Of a stretch of DNA of 64,000 bases, positions 31,461-40,095 are shown in pieces; the first letter of the stretch is position 1, and each line of letters begins with the position of its first letter. The notes beneath the pieces were generated by a model. It had not been told where the DNA came from. It did no database searches and saw nothing but the letters and a program-made list of their open reading frames with translations. Both the position numbers and the translations under genes were made by a program. The stretch is taken from NCBI GenBank assembly GCA_025358355.1, contig JANYJX010000034.1, positions 17,624 to 81,623 on the forward strand, written 5' to 3'. This DNA comes from Actinomycetes bacterium. GTDB lineage: Bacteria > Actinomycetota > Thermoleophilia > Gaiellales > Gaiellaceae.

Positions 31461-32591
31461 GCCGGCGAGCCGGATTGGCATGATCAGATACCAGAACGCG
31501 TCGCCGTCGGCCGTGATCAAGCCTGGGCGAAGCGGGTTGATCAGCTTGAACGAGATCTCGTCCGTCGTCACCGACTCGAGGCCCTCGCGGAGGAAGTCGG
31601 CATTGAAGCCGATCTCGATCGGCTCTCCTGCGTAGGCGATCGGCAGTGTTTCGCGCGTCTCGCCGATGTCCTGCGACTGAGCCGAGATCGTCAGCTCGCC
31701 TTCCGCAAAGCGGAGCCGTAGCGGTGAGTTCCGCTGCGCGAAAACAGCCGCGCGGCGCACGACCTCGAGCAGCTCGACGCGCGGCAGTGCCAACTCGGCT
31801 TCGAACGACTCCGGGCGCAGCTTCTTGACATCGGGGAACTGCCCGTCGATCCGGCGGGTTGTTAGCCAGACATCGGCGACATGGAACACAACGTGGTTCT
31901 CCTCGACCGCGACTTCGATCGCGTCGCTGCCGGCGGCGATCCTGTGTAGCTCGGCGAGCGCGCGGGCGGGGATGATCGCCTCGAGCTCTGGGCCGGGCTG
32001 GCTGAGCGTTGTCTCCTTCACGGACATCCGGTAGGAGTCGGTTGCAGCCATGACGAGCGATGTGCCTTCGAAGCGAACGAGGATCCCGGTTAGCACCGGG
32101 CGAGACTCGTCTTTCGACGCGGCCCGCGAGACGCGCTCGATCGTGTCGAGGAACGCGGGCGTGTCGAGGGTGGTCAGCGCGCCGGAGATCGCGGGCAACT
32201 TTGGAAAGTCCTCCGCGGCGTAGATGTTGAGCCGTGACGAGTACGAGCCTGAGGTCACGTTGAGGCTGCCGTCTTGTTCCTCGAGAACGACCTCGCCGGC
32301 CGGGAGCAGGCGCACAATGTCGGCGAGTAACTTTGCGGGGACGACAACCCCGCCGCTACCGGTCATAGTCCCGGCCAGATTAGTGCGCAGCGAAAGCTCC
32401 ATGTCTGTCGCGGCGAGCTCCAGTTTGCCCTCGCTCGAACTAAGACGGATACCCGACAGGACCTGCACCGAACTACGCGTCGAAACGGCGCGACTCACGA
32501 TTGAGATCCGCGATACCAACTCGTCCTTGTCGCAGACGATCCGCAAGTCGTTGGTGGCGACTGCTGTCTCTGTGTCTGTTGTTTCCATCAT
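31458..32591 (-). CDS. dnaN: DNA polymerase III subunit beta (sliding clamp)
   Basis: A 377-residue clamp with the three-domain repeat fold. Recognisable segments are LSGIRLSSSEGKLELAATDME, FPKLP, the TGILVRFEG and ATDSYRM region, IDGQFPDV and the C-terminal YLIMPIRL that closes the protein-binding groove. Two ATG codons occur in tandem (32591, 32588), 9-12 nt after AAAGGAA. It tethers the replicative polymerase to DNA. The order dnaA-dnaN-recF is the standard one. Confidence 0.96.
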   Translation of the reverse strand: MMETTDTETAVATNDLRIVCDKDELVSRISIVSRAVSTRSSVQVLSGIRLSSSEGKLELAATDMELSLRTNLAGTMTGSGGVVVPAKLLADIVRLLPAGEVVLEEQDGSLNVTSGSYSSRLNIYAAEDFPKLPAISGALTTLDTPAFLDTIERVSRAASKDESRPVLTGILVRFEGTSLVMAATDSYRMSVKETTLSQPGPELEAIIPARALAELHRIAAGSDAIEVAVEENHVVFHVADVWLTTRRIDGQFPDVKKLRPESFEAELALPRVELLEVVRRAAVFAQRNSPLRLRFAEGELTISAQSQDIGETRETLPIAYAGEPIEIGFNADFLREGLESVTTDEISFKLINPLRPGLITADGDAFWYLIMPIRLAG

Positions 32592-32751
32592 CTTGTAAGA
32601 AGTTCCTTTGTAGTGCTTATAGGCAGTGTGGATGATGGGGAAGACGTTGCTCGTCCCAGGTAATCACACGGTTTACCCCAGTGGGTCCTTCCGTGGACAA
32701 ATGGGACAGGTCCCACAACGTCATGCGCGAACAAGACATGGTTTCCACTGT
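32592..32751. promoter_or_regulatory. dnaA-dnaN intergenic region with DnaA-box-like sites
   Basis: This 160-bp gap carries TGTGGATGA (32627-32635) and CGTGGACAA (32692-32700), close to the DnaA-box consensus TGTGGATAA. TATAAG (minus strand, 32621-32616) is a likely -10 for dnaN. The boxes could titrate DnaA, autoregulate the operon or form a second lobe of the origin. Confidence 0.5.
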
Positions 32752-34143
32752 TCACTTGACTTGTTTGAGTCGCGCGGTCAGTTCTTGCACAAGGTTGTAC
32801 ACAGTCCGATCCTCGTTGATTAGGCGCGTGATCTTGGTTGTCGCATGGATTACGGTGGTGTGGTCGCGCCCGCCGAACTCCTTGCCAATCTTTGGAAGAG
32901 ACGAATCTGTGAGCTCGCGCGAGAGGTACATTGCGACCTGGCGCGGGTAGGCGACGGCTTGCGAGCGACGCGGGCTGACGAGCTCGGCAACGCTCAAACT
33001 GAACCGCTCAGACACAGTCTCCTGGATCTTTGTGATTGTGACCGCCGGGACATTTCCGCCGTCGGGGAAGAGGTCGCGGAGAACCTGTTCGGCTAGCTCA
33101 ACGGTAAGCGGTAGACCAGTCAGCGACGAGAACGCGACAACCCGTGTGACCGCACCTTCTAGCTCGCGGATGTTCGTCGACACGCGGCTTGCAATGAAGC
33201 TGAGGATCTCGGGGTCGTCGATTGCGATCGCGTCTGTCGTGACTTTCTTGCGCAGGATCGCGATCCGTGTTTCGAGGTCGGGAGCCTGGATGTCAGTCAG
33301 CAAACCCCACTCGAACCGCGATCGCAACCGCGCCTCCAAGGTTGCGATCTCCTTTGGCGGGCGGTCTGACGAGATGACGATCTGGCGTCCGGCCTCGTAG
33401 AGCGAGTTGAAGGTGTGGAAGAACTCCTCCTGGATCCGCTCCTTGCCCTCGAAGAACTGGATGTCGTCGATGAGCAAGACGTCATAGGTGCGATAGCGCT
33501 GTTTGAAGCCCTCGATGCGCTTGTCGCGGAGCGAGTTGATGAAGTCGTTCATAAACGTCTCGCTCGTCACGTAGCGCGTCGTGAGACCCCGCGAGTGCTG
33601 GTTGACGTACGCGCCGATTGCTTGCAGTAGGTGCGTCTTGCCGAGACCGGTGCCGCCGTAGATGAAGAGCGGGTTGTACGCCTGGGCCGGCGCTTCCGCG
33701 ACCGCGAGCGCGGCGGCGTGAGCGAAGCGATTCGACGAGCCGATGACGAACAGGTCAAAGGTGTACTTCGGATTCGTGCCGACGACATCGCTTTGGGCGC
33801 GCTCGGCCGGCTCCGCGACAGCCGGTGGTGCGGCGCCGTCGAGGTCGAGCTGCTCGACTCGTTCATCACGCGCGACCTGTGCGTCGCGAACGCTGAACGC
33901 GATCCGGAACTCGCGCCCGGTGACCTCGGTGACGCTCGAGCGCAGAAAACCGAGGAAGTGCTCCTCGATCCATTCGCGCGTGAAGTCGTTCGGTACGACG
34001 ATCGCAAAGACGCCGTCTCCGAGCTCACCCGCCTCTGCTTGCCCGAACCACGTCTGGTACGTCGTCTCGTTGAGGGTGTCTCTGAGCTTGCCGGAGACCT
34101 CGGTCCACAGGTGCTCGGCGGTCAACTCTGTTACGGGCTGCAA
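32752..34143 (-). CDS. dnaA: Chromosomal replication initiator DnaA
   Basis: A 463-residue AAA+ initiator. Domain I ([22 protein letters not shown]) is followed by an acidic linker, [20 protein letters not shown], Walker [11 protein letters not shown], Walker [10 protein letters not shown], sensor I ISSDRPP and, in domain IV, the DNA-binding signature [11 protein letters not shown]. It binds DnaA boxes and opens oriC. The start is TTG 34143, a weak codon that may limit expression; a GAGGAG lies 11 nt upstream. TATGCT on the minus strand at 34199-34194 is a candidate -10. Confidence 0.96.
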   Translation of the reverse strand: MQPVTELTAEHLWTEVSGKLRDTLNETTYQTWFGQAEAGELGDGVFAIVVPNDFTREWIEEHFLGFLRSSVTEVTGREFRIAFSVRDAQVARDERVEQLDLDGAAPPAVAEPAERAQSDVVGTNPKYTFDLFVIGSSNRFAHAAALAVAEAPAQAYNPLFIYGGTGLGKTHLLQAIGAYVNQHSRGLTTRYVTSETFMNDFINSLRDKRIEGFKQRYRTYDVLLIDDIQFFEGKERIQEEFFHTFNSLYEAGRQIVISSDRPPKEIATLEARLRSRFEWGLLTDIQAPDLETRIAILRKKVTTDAIAIDDPEILSFIASRVSTNIRELEGAVTRVVAFSSLTGLPLTVELAEQVLRDLFPDGGNVPAVTITKIQETVSERFSLSVAELVSPRRSQAVAYPRQVAMYLSRELTDSSLPKIGKEFGGRDHTTVIHATTKITRLINEDRTVYNLVQELTARLKQVK

Positions 34144-34506
34144 CCGGCTCAGGGCTCCTCTCTGTCCATGGCGAGGGCCACGGGGAAGGGGCGAGCATAG
34201 CAGCGTCTCAATGACGTCTCAACGGCCTTCGCTGACGTGTCCCTTCCCTTAAAAACAACTGGTTTGCAGGGGAAAAACGACTCTCCACACGATTGTCCAC
34301 ACCTGTGGATATCGCGCTCAGCGCCGCTCGCGTGGGCAACAGCCGCGTCCCGTGTGCAGCCCTTTCGCCCGTAAGCCTTCGCTCCTCGCCTGTGGAAAAG
34401 GCGGTGTGCGGAGTCGATCGTTATACTGCCGCCTCGCGTGTGGCGCCCAGGCTATCCTGAGATCCGCCCCACGCTTGCGACGTATCCAAGCCGCTGACCT
34501 AGAACT
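34144..34506. other. Probable origin of replication (oriC), dnaA-rpmH intergenic
   Basis: This 363-bp gap is the point where gene direction diverges. DnaA-box-like 9-mers are CTCTCCACA (34281-34289), TTGTCCACA (34293-34301), TGTGGATAT (34304-34312, opposite orientation) and TGTGGAAAA (34391-34399). The second and third are two bases apart and inverted. A relatively A-rich stretch (CTTAAAAACAACT near 34248-34260) beside the cluster could be the unwinding element. No protein-coding gene is evident here. The location and boxes fit oriC, but function is inferred. Confidence 0.75.
34422..34427 (+). promoter_or_regulatory. -10 box TATACT upstream of rpmH
   Basis: TATACT lies 79 nt before the rpmH ATG and could drive the rpmH-rnpA-yidD-yidC-jag-rsmG operon. 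A matching -35 is not obvious. Confidence 0.4.
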
Positions 34507-34641
34507 ATGAAACGCACCTACCAGCCAAACGTCCGCCGCCGCAAGCGCAAGCACGGTTTCCGTGCGCGCATGTCGACCCGCGCAGGGCAGGCGATCCTGA
34601 AGCGCCGTCGTGCGAAGGGCCGCAAGCGGCTTTCGGCCTGA
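34507..34641 (+). CDS. rpmH: 50S ribosomal protein L34
   Basis: A 44-residue, very basic protein starting [20 protein letters not shown] and ending in RKRLSA, the invariant L34 pattern. It binds 23S rRNA in the large subunit. It is followed by rnpA, as in almost all bacteria. Confidence 0.97.
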   Translation: MKRTYQPNVRRRKRKHGFRARMSTRAGQAILKRRRAKGRKRLSA

Positions 34642-34684
34642 GCAGTTCGCCGAAGCCGGACCGTCAGAGCTGGAGGTCGCTTCC

Positions 34685-35035
34685 GTGCATCGCAGGTACC
34701 GCCTTTCTCGCAGTCGCGACTTCGATGCCGTCTATCGGCGAGGTCGTTCGGTGTCGACGCGCTACTTGACACTGCATTGGTTCCCACGCGAGGACGACCC
34801 TGAGAGCGAGCCTCGCCTGGGCCTTGCGGTTCCGAAGGCGGTCGGAAACTCGGTCACGCGAAACAGGCTGAAGCGCCAGCTTCGCGAGACGTGGAGCGAG
34901 CTCGGATCGGCGGTCTCACCCGGCTGCGACTACGTCCTCGTCGTCCGACAGGGGTTGGCCGAGCCCGCCGAGACCCGCGACCACGCGTGGCTCGCCGAGC
35001 AGGTCAGCGACGTGCTCGGCAAGGCGGCGGCATGA
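34685..35035 (+). CDS. rnpA: Ribonuclease P protein component
   Basis: A 116-residue basic protein partnering the RNase P RNA in tRNA 5' maturation. It shows the N-terminal LSRSRDFDAVYRRGRSV segment and the RNR-type motif KAVGNSVTRNRLKRQLRE. The GTG at 34685 gives the standard N-terminus; the frame is open upstream into rpmH. Its stop overlaps the yidD ATG. The RNase P RNA gene is not in the window. Confidence 0.95.
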   Translation: MHRRYRLSRSRDFDAVYRRGRSVSTRYLTLHWFPREDDPESEPRLGLAVPKAVGNSVTRNRLKRQLRETWSELGSAVSPGCDYVLVVRQGLAEPAETRDHAWLAEQVSDVLGKAAA

Positions 35036-35277
35036 AGATCATCGGCATCGGCCTTGTGTACACGTGGCGCTACAGCTTTGGGCTGCTAACCCCCGCGGGA
35101 ACCTGCAAGTACCACCCGTCGTGCTCGGAGTACGCGATCGCCGCGTTCCGGGCACATGGGCTTTTCAAGGGCGCTGCGATGGCCGGCTGGCGACTTGCGC
35201 GCTGCAACCCGTGGAGCCACGGCGGCGTCGACTACGCCGCTGTTGACTGTGTCGCGAAGGAGTCGCGTTCAGCATGA
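35032..35277 (+). CDS. yidD: Membrane protein insertion efficiency factor YidD
   Basis: An 81-residue protein with the family signature CKYHPSCSEYAIAAF and RCNPWSHGGVD. YidD proteins bind the inner membrane by an amphipathic N-terminal helix and assist YidC-dependent insertion. It is joined to rnpA and yidC by ATGA overlaps. Confidence 0.94.
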   Translation: MKIIGIGLVYTWRYSFGLLTPAGTCKYHPSCSEYAIAAFRAHGLFKGAAMAGWRLARCNPWSHGGVDYAAVDCVAKESRSA

Positions 35278-36122
35278 CGGCCGGCATCACCAACATCCTC
35301 GACCCGCTGGAGAACATCCTTCGCCACGTCCTGGTCTGGCTGCACGAGTCGGCCGGGTTCTCGTGGGCGTGGTCGATCGTCGTGCTGACGATCCTCGTCC
35401 GCATCCTGCTCGTGCCGCTAATGGTGCGGCAGATCCACTCGATGCAGGGTCTCCAGGTGCACGCGCCGGAGATGAAGGTGATCCAGCAGAAGTGGAAGCA
35501 CGACAAGCAGCGCCAGAACGAAGAGCTGATGAAGTTTTACAAGGAGAACAAGATCAACCCGGCCGCGTCGTGCCTGCCGCTTGTTGCGCAGTTCCCGGTC
35601 TTCATCTCGCTGTATCTCGTGCTCAAGCACTTCACCAGCAAAGGCGGCGTGCTCGACACGTACGGCGGCTCCGTCGACTGGCTACACCTCGTAAAGATCA
35701 CCGCCCACGTCAATGTCGGCTGGGGCCCGCTGTTGCTCGTGATCTACGTTGCTAGCCAGCTCTCGTCGTCGTGGTTCATGTCGACGACGATGCAAGGCGC
35801 GCAGCGCTGGATGATGATGATTCTGCCGGTCGCCTTCGTCCCGTTCTTGATCCGGTTCCCGTCCGGCCTGATGATCTACTGGCTGACCACCAACCTGTGG
35901 ACTACAGGCCAGGGTGTGATCACCCGCCGGCTCGTGCCGAAGCCCGAACCGCCGCCGAAGCGGAGCTCGCGGACGCCAGCTGCCGACGCGCCGGAACCAC
36001 CACCACCTGCTGCTAATGGCAAAGCTGTCTCCAAGCCGAAGCCGTCCGCGGGCAACGGCGGCAAGCCGATCGCCGGCCCGCCCCGCCGAGTGAAACGGAA
36101 AAAGGGCGGCCACGGGCGATGA
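35274..36122 (+). CDS. yidC: Membrane protein insertase YidC/OxaI
   Basis: A 282-residue multi-spanning insertase. An N-terminal membrane segment is followed by the conserved AWSIVVLTILVRILLVPL helix with the hydrophilic-groove arginine, the cytoplasmic helical hairpin (EMKVIQQKWKHDKQRQNEEL), the PVFISLYLVL helix and two further membrane helices. The large periplasmic domain of Gram-negative YidC is absent, as in Gram-positive types. The C-terminal 70 residues are Pro/Ala/Lys-rich and very basic, likely contacting the ribosome. The jag gene overlaps its stop by ATGA. Confidence 0.93.
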   Translation: MTAGITNILDPLENILRHVLVWLHESAGFSWAWSIVVLTILVRILLVPLMVRQIHSMQGLQVHAPEMKVIQQKWKHDKQRQNEELMKFYKENKINPAASCLPLVAQFPVFISLYLVLKHFTSKGGVLDTYGGSVDWLHLVKITAHVNVGWGPLLLVIYVASQLSSSWFMSTTMQGAQRWMMMILPVAFVPFLIRFPSGLMIYWLTTNLWTTGQGVITRRLVPKPEPPPKRSSRTPAADAPEPPPPAANGKAVSKPKPSAGNGGKPIAGPPRRVKRKKGGHGR

Positions 36123-36814
36123 GCGACGTTGTCGTCGAGGGATCGGGCGAGACGGTCGGCGAGGCGAAGTGGGCGGCCCTGCGAGATCTCGAACGGCTCG
36201 TCCCCGGTCTCGACCGCGAGTCGGTGCGCTTCGAAGTCGTCACGGAAGGTGAGCGCGGGTTGCTCGGTGTTGGCTATATGCCTGCCCGCGTGATGGCCGC
36301 CGCGGCAGCACCGGTAGCAGCGGCTGTCGCGCCGCCGGAGCCGCACTCCGAGGATCTCGGCGACGACGAGTCGGCGGTCCGCGAGCTTCTGGGGCGAACT
36401 GTCGCGGCGATCTCCGCCAGCTGCACCGTGACGATTACAGCGACCGACGAACAGCTCGTCGCAACGCTCGCCGGCCCCGATCTCGGATTGCTGATCGGCC
36501 GCCATGGCCAGACGATCGACGCGCTGCAATACCTCGCAAACGCGCTCGCCTATCGTCGCGGCTCGGAGCGCCGTGTTGTGGTGGACGCTGCGGGGTACCG
36601 GGATCGGCGTGAGACGGCGCTGCACGCGATGGCGCAGCGAACGGCAGAACGGGCGTCGGCGACAGGCTCAGCCGTGGCCCTCGAGCCAATGACCGCCGTA
36701 GAGCGCAAGGTCGTCCACGAGTTCCTCAAGGACGACCCCGAGGTCGAGACCGTAAGCGAGGGCAGCGAGCCGAACCGCTACGTCGTTGTCTTGCCACGCC
36801 GTTCCGTTGACTGA
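36119..36814 (+). CDS. jag: Jag/KhpB RNA-binding protein
   Basis: A 231-residue protein with the three usual domains: Jag_N at residues 1-50 (VEGSGETVGEAKWAAL), a KH domain with the GLLIGRHGQTIDALQYL loop near residue 125, and an R3H domain at the end (ERKVVHEFLKDDPEVETVSEG). A Pro/Ala/Glu linker joins the first two. KhpB binds RNA and affects cell elongation and division in Gram-positive bacteria. It is translationally coupled to yidC. Confidence 0.92.
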   Translation: MSDVVVEGSGETVGEAKWAALRDLERLVPGLDRESVRFEVVTEGERGLLGVGYMPARVMAAAAAPVAAAVAPPEPHSEDLGDDESAVRELLGRTVAAISASCTVTITATDEQLVATLAGPDLGLLIGRHGQTIDALQYLANALAYRRGSERRVVVDAAGYRDRRETALHAMAQRTAERASATGSAVALEPMTAVERKVVHEFLKDDPEVETVSEGSEPNRYVVVLPRRSVD

Positions 36815-36819
36815 CCGGG

Positions 36820-37407
36820 TTGCCTGATCTGCTCGACCGCTGGCTCGCGGCGGTAGTCGCGACTCCGGGACTGACGTCGCTTCGAAGTCCCGCGGAAGCC
36901 CGCCGCGTGCTGCTCGACGATGCGTTGCGCGGGCTGGAGCTGGTTGCCGGGCTGCCAGGCCCGATCGTGGACGTGGGCTCAGGTGGCGGGACACCGGGGA
37001 TCCCGCTGGCCGTGGCGCTCCCCGATCGCGGGGTGACGCTCCTGGAGGCAGGTCGCCGGAAGTGCGAATTCCTGGAGCAGTGGTCGGTCGAGCTGCCGAA
37101 TCTCGCTGTGGTTTGGGGCCGGGCCGAGGAGCAGGCGCCCGAGACGCACGGCGTCGCCGTGGCGAAGGCACTCGCGGCCCCCCACGTCGCCGCCGAATGG
37201 TGTCTCCCGCTCGTCCGTGAAGGCGGAGCGGTTGTTCTGTGGATCGGCCCGAGCGCGGAGCTCGCTCGCGTCGCCGCGACCGCGGCACGTATCGGCGGCG
37301 AGCTGGTCGACTCACCCGCCGGCTTTCTCGTCATCTGCAAAACGGGCCCAACACCCCCCGGCTTCCCACGCCGTCCAGGAATGGCAAAGAAGCGACCTCT
37401 CGCCTGA
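36820..37407 (+). CDS. rsmG: 16S rRNA (guanine527-N7)-methyltransferase RsmG
   Basis: A 195-residue Rossmann-fold methyltransferase. The SAM-binding motif is VDVGSGGGTPGIPLA near residue 50, followed by LLEAGRRKCEFLEQ. RsmG methylates G527 in the 530 loop of 16S rRNA; loss is known to give low-level streptomycin resistance. The protein is shorter than the usual 205-240 residues. The start is TTG 36820, 5 bp after the jag stop. Confidence 0.9.
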   Translation: MPDLLDRWLAAVVATPGLTSLRSPAEARRVLLDDALRGLELVAGLPGPIVDVGSGGGTPGIPLAVALPDRGVTLLEAGRRKCEFLEQWSVELPNLAVVWGRAEEQAPETHGVAVAKALAAPHVAAEWCLPLVREGGAVVLWIGPSAELARVAATAARIGGELVDSPAGFLVICKTGPTPPGFPRRPGMAKKRPLA

Positions 37408-37453
37408 TTCGACCGCGCGATTTGCGCCGATGAGCGTGTTCCGACCCGCTCTC

Positions 37454-37459
37454 TACACT
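37454..37459 (+). promoter_or_regulatory. -10 box TACACT of parA, leaderless-type
   Basis: TACACT ends 7 nt before the parA GTG, the only clear signal in the 59-bp rsmG-parA gap. It would give parA-parB its own transcript. Confidence 0.45.
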
Positions 37460-37466
37460 CGACCGA

Positions 37467-38225
37467 GTGCCAGCACGGATTTATGCGCTTGCGAACCAGA
37501 AGGGTGGCGTCGGCAAGACGACGACCGCCGTCAATCTGGCGGCCTGCCTGGCCGAGGCCGGCGAGCGGTGCTTGCTCGTTGACCTCGATCCGCAGGCGAA
37601 CGCGACCTCGGGGCTCGGCCAACGCGCCAACGGCGTGTCGACGCACGATCTGCTCGACGGGATCCCGCTGCGCGATCTCGCGAAGCCCACGGCCTTCGCG
37701 AATCTCGACCTCGTTCCCGCGAAGCCGGAGCTTGCTGCCGACGCGGTGAATCTGTCCGCGTTGGAGGGCGGGGAGCGTTATCTCGCCGACGCGCTCGGAG
37801 GCGGCGCTGTCGACGACTACTCGTTCGTGTTCCTCGACTGCCCGCCAGCGTTTGGGCCACTCACGGTGAACGCGCTCGCCGCCGCCGACCGCGTGATCGT
37901 CCCGGTGCAGGCCGAGTACTACGCTCTTGAAGGCCTCTCGCAGCTGCTCGGCTCGATCAACCTCGTCAAGGCCCGGCTGAACCCGGACCTCGCGGTCGCC
38001 GGCATCCTCCTGACGATGGTCGATGGCCGCACACGCTTGGCCGCGCAGGTCGAGGACGAGCTGCGACGGCACTTCGGAGATCTGGTCTTCACGACATCCG
38101 TGCCCCGCTCCGTTCGCCTCGCCGAGGCGCCGAGTCACGGGCTTCCCGCGATCGCCTACGACCGCCGCTCGACGGGCGCGCAGGCTTACTGGAAGGTGGC
38201 GATGGAGCTTGTCGACCGACGCTAG
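37467..38225 (+). CDS. parA: Chromosome partitioning ATPase ParA (Soj)
   Basis: A 252-residue deviant-Walker ATPase. KGGVGKTTTAVNLA is the Walker A with signature lysine, LLVDLDPQANAT the Walker A' region and VFLDCPPAFG the Walker B; VIVPVQAEYYALEGLSQL is also typical. It binds DNA nonspecifically and moves ParB-parS complexes after replication. The position beside oriC is conserved. Confidence 0.94.
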   Translation: MPARIYALANQKGGVGKTTTAVNLAACLAEAGERCLLVDLDPQANATSGLGQRANGVSTHDLLDGIPLRDLAKPTAFANLDLVPAKPELAADAVNLSALEGGERYLADALGGGAVDDYSFVFLDCPPAFGPLTVNALAAADRVIVPVQAEYYALEGLSQLLGSINLVKARLNPDLAVAGILLTMVDGRTRLAAQVEDELRRHFGDLVFTTSVPRSVRLAEAPSHGLPAIAYDRRSTGAQAYWKVAMELVDRR

Positions 38226-39066
38226 CGCACCGCGCCGCGGGCTCGGCCGCGGGCTAGAAGTCCTGATCGGCGGCGCGGGGCAGCCCGAGCTGTTGCACCT
38301 GCCGATCGAGGCGATCCACACGAACCCCCGCCAGCCGCGTCGCCGCTTCGAGCCTTCGGCGACCTCTGGCCTTGCCGCGTCGATCAAGCATCAGGGCGTG
38401 CTGCAGCCGATCGTCGTACGGCCTCGGCCTGACGGCGGCTACGAGCTTGTCGCCGGCGAGCGGCGTTGGCGGGCTGCGCGCGAAGCGGGAATCCCGACGC
38501 TTCCCGCGCTTGTGCGAAACGTCGACGACCGTGACACGCTGCTGCTCGGCCTCGTCGAGAACGTCGCGCGCGAGAACCTGTCCGCGGTGGAAGAGGCGCG
38601 CGCCTACGCGTCACTGATCGACGAGTTCGAGCTGTCGCTCGGAGACGTTGCCGAGCGCGTCGGCCGATCGAAGGCTGCGGTTTCAAACCGCGTGCGGCTA
38701 CTTGATCTGCCTGAGCCCGTCCTCTGGATGCTTGCTCGGGGCGAGATCACCGAAGGTCACGCGCGCGCGGTTCTCGCGCTGCCGACCGACGGTGACAGGG
38801 TTCGCCTTGCGCGACGCATCCTGCGCGACGGCATGACCGTCCGTGCGGCCGAGCGTGCAGCGCAAGAGGGCGGCGCCCGCCGCAAGCCACGCCTTCGCGC
38901 TGCGATCGACCCAGGACTTGCTGATCGAGCCAAAGCGGCCGCCCACAGTCTCACCGGTCTGCCGGTGCGCGTGACGAGCGGACACCTCGAGATCGCCTTC
39001 GAGGGCGACGCCGGCCTTGCCGAGCTTGTCGAGATGCTCGAGCTGGCCGCGGCCGCCAGCCGCTAG
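38209..39066 (+). CDS. parB: Chromosome partitioning protein ParB (Spo0J)
   Basis: A 285-residue clamp protein. The N-terminal basic RRGLGRGLEVLI segment probably contacts ParA; the CTPase/ParB_N domain follows with IHTNPRQPRRRF, GVLQPIVVRP, AGERRWRAA and the ENVARENLSAVEEA segment; then a helix-turn-helix (LGDVAERVGRSKAAVSNRVRLL) and a C-terminal dimer domain. The start is TTG 38209, overlapping parA by 17 bp; the frame is open further upstream inside parA. I did not find a clear parS site by eye. Confidence 0.93.
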   Translation: MSTDASAPRRGLGRGLEVLIGGAGQPELLHLPIEAIHTNPRQPRRRFEPSATSGLAASIKHQGVLQPIVVRPRPDGGYELVAGERRWRAAREAGIPTLPALVRNVDDRDTLLLGLVENVARENLSAVEEARAYASLIDEFELSLGDVAERVGRSKAAVSNRVRLLDLPEPVLWMLARGEITEGHARAVLALPTDGDRVRLARRILRDGMTVRAAERAAQEGGARRKPRLRAAIDPGLADRAKAAAHSLTGLPVRVTSGHLEIAFEGDAGLAELVEMLELAAAASR

Positions 39067-39069
39067 AAT
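39064..39069 (+). promoter_or_regulatory. -10 box TAGAAT of tRNA-Ile
   Basis: TAGAAT overlaps the parB stop codon (TAG) and lies 10 nt before the mature tRNA 5' end. Confidence 0.4.
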
Positions 39070-39079
39070 CACGCGCCGC

Positions 39080-39153
<74 letters not shown>

Positions 39154-39289
39154 TGCTTGATTTTTGCCCGCTTCGCCCGCTTCGCTTTCCGCTCGCTCGT
39201 TGTTGAGGCGTGGGCGCGGGCGGACTCGCCGAGAAGGCCGCGCCCGCCATGTCGGTCGCGGCGTCGGGTTAGACTGGAAACGGCCAGCT
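39154..39289. promoter_or_regulatory. tRNA-Ile to DUF151 intergenic region
   Basis: This 136-bp gap starts with CTTGATTTTTG after the tRNA, a possible U-rich terminator tail, and holds TAGACT (39270-39275), a candidate -10 for the DUF151 gene 14 nt downstream. I see no other gene. Confidence 0.35.
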
Positions 39290-39838
39290 ATGCGAGAGAT
39301 GAGCGTTTACGGCGTGAGCTTTGACTTGGTCGGCAAACAGCCGATCGTCCTGCTCAAGACCGCCGACGGTGACAAGTTCCTTCCCGTCTGGATCGGCCAT
39401 CCCGAGGCAGCGTCGATCCTGATGAAGCTCCAGGATCAGGCGCCGCCCAGGCCGCAGACGCACGATCTGCTCGTCGATGTGATCTCGCAGCTTGACGCGG
39501 AAATCGTGCGCGTTACGGTTACCGAACTGCGTGAGAACACCTTCCACGCGACGATCACGCTGCGACGAAACGGCGACGAGATCGAGGTCGACTCTCGCAC
39601 GTCCGATGCGATCGCGTTGGCTCTACGCACCGACGCGAAGATCTTCGCTTCCGACGAGGTCGTCGAGGAATCAGGGATCGAATTCGACGGCACCGGCGAC
39701 GAAGCCGAGCTGCGGCTGGCGGCAGTGACGCCGCTCGCCGACCTCGACCCGGATGAGTTCCGACGCTTTCTCGACACGGTTTCGCCCGAGGAGTTCGCTC
39801 AGGGCTTCGAGGAAGACGAACCCGAGCCGGAGGCTTAA
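39290..39838 (+). CDS. Bifunctional nuclease family (DUF151) protein
   Basis: A 182-residue protein with the DUF151 core: MSVYGVSFDLVGKQPIVLLK, FLPVWIGHPEAASILMKLQ, RPQTHDLLVDVI and SRTSDAIALALRTDAKIFAS. Plant members act as DNase and RNase in vitro; bacterial roles are unclear. An acidic C-terminal tail (about 35 residues, ending EEDEPEPEA) follows the domain. ATG 39290 and 39299 are both possible starts. It converges on the chorismate mutase with a 4-bp overlap. Confidence 0.87.
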   Translation: MREMSVYGVSFDLVGKQPIVLLKTADGDKFLPVWIGHPEAASILMKLQDQAPPRPQTHDLLVDVISQLDAEIVRVTVTELRENTFHATITLRRNGDEIEVDSRTSDAIALALRTDAKIFASDEVVEESGIEFDGTGDEAELRLAAVTPLADLDPDEFRRFLDTVSPEEFAQGFEEDEPEPEA

Positions 39839-40095
39839 GCGAGCTCGTTTTTCGTCAGCGCGAGCAGCTCCGACACAAGCCGCTCGAGCCCCGCCGGGGA
39901 AAGCGGCCCGGCGTTTGCAGCGGCAAGCTCGGCACGGAGATCAAGCTCGCGCTGCGGGTCGATCTGATCGGCGTCGACCTGCTGCTTCAGTTTCCACAGC
40001 GCGGTGACGAGGCGCAGGCGCCCGTTGACCGCGTCGATGATCGCCTTGTCGTTCGCGGTGATCTGCCCGCGAATCTCGTCCAGCGGCCCGCTCAC
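39835..40095 (-). CDS. Chorismate mutase, AroQ type
   Basis: An 86-residue all-helical protein of the AroQ class, which converts chorismate to prephenate for Phe/Tyr synthesis. It begins with LDEIRGQITANDKAIIDAVNGRLRL-like helix 1 containing the active-site arginine, followed by LVTALWKLKQQVDADQIDPQRE and a C-terminal helix with ELLALTK. It is slightly short for the family, which is usually 85-100. The GTG overlaps the CPBP protease stop. Confidence 0.85.
   Translation of the reverse strand: MSGPLDEIRGQITANDKAIIDAVNGRLRLVTALWKLKQQVDADQIDPQRELDLRAELAAANAGPLSPAGLERLVSELLALTKNELA

Noticed and set aside
37408..37466. parS site between rsmG and parA
   Set aside because: No 16-bp palindrome near the TGTTTCACGTGAAACA consensus is present in this gap.
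36726..38387. Minus-strand ORF of about 550 codons
   Set aside because: Antisense to rsmG, parA and parB, all of which have clear motifs.
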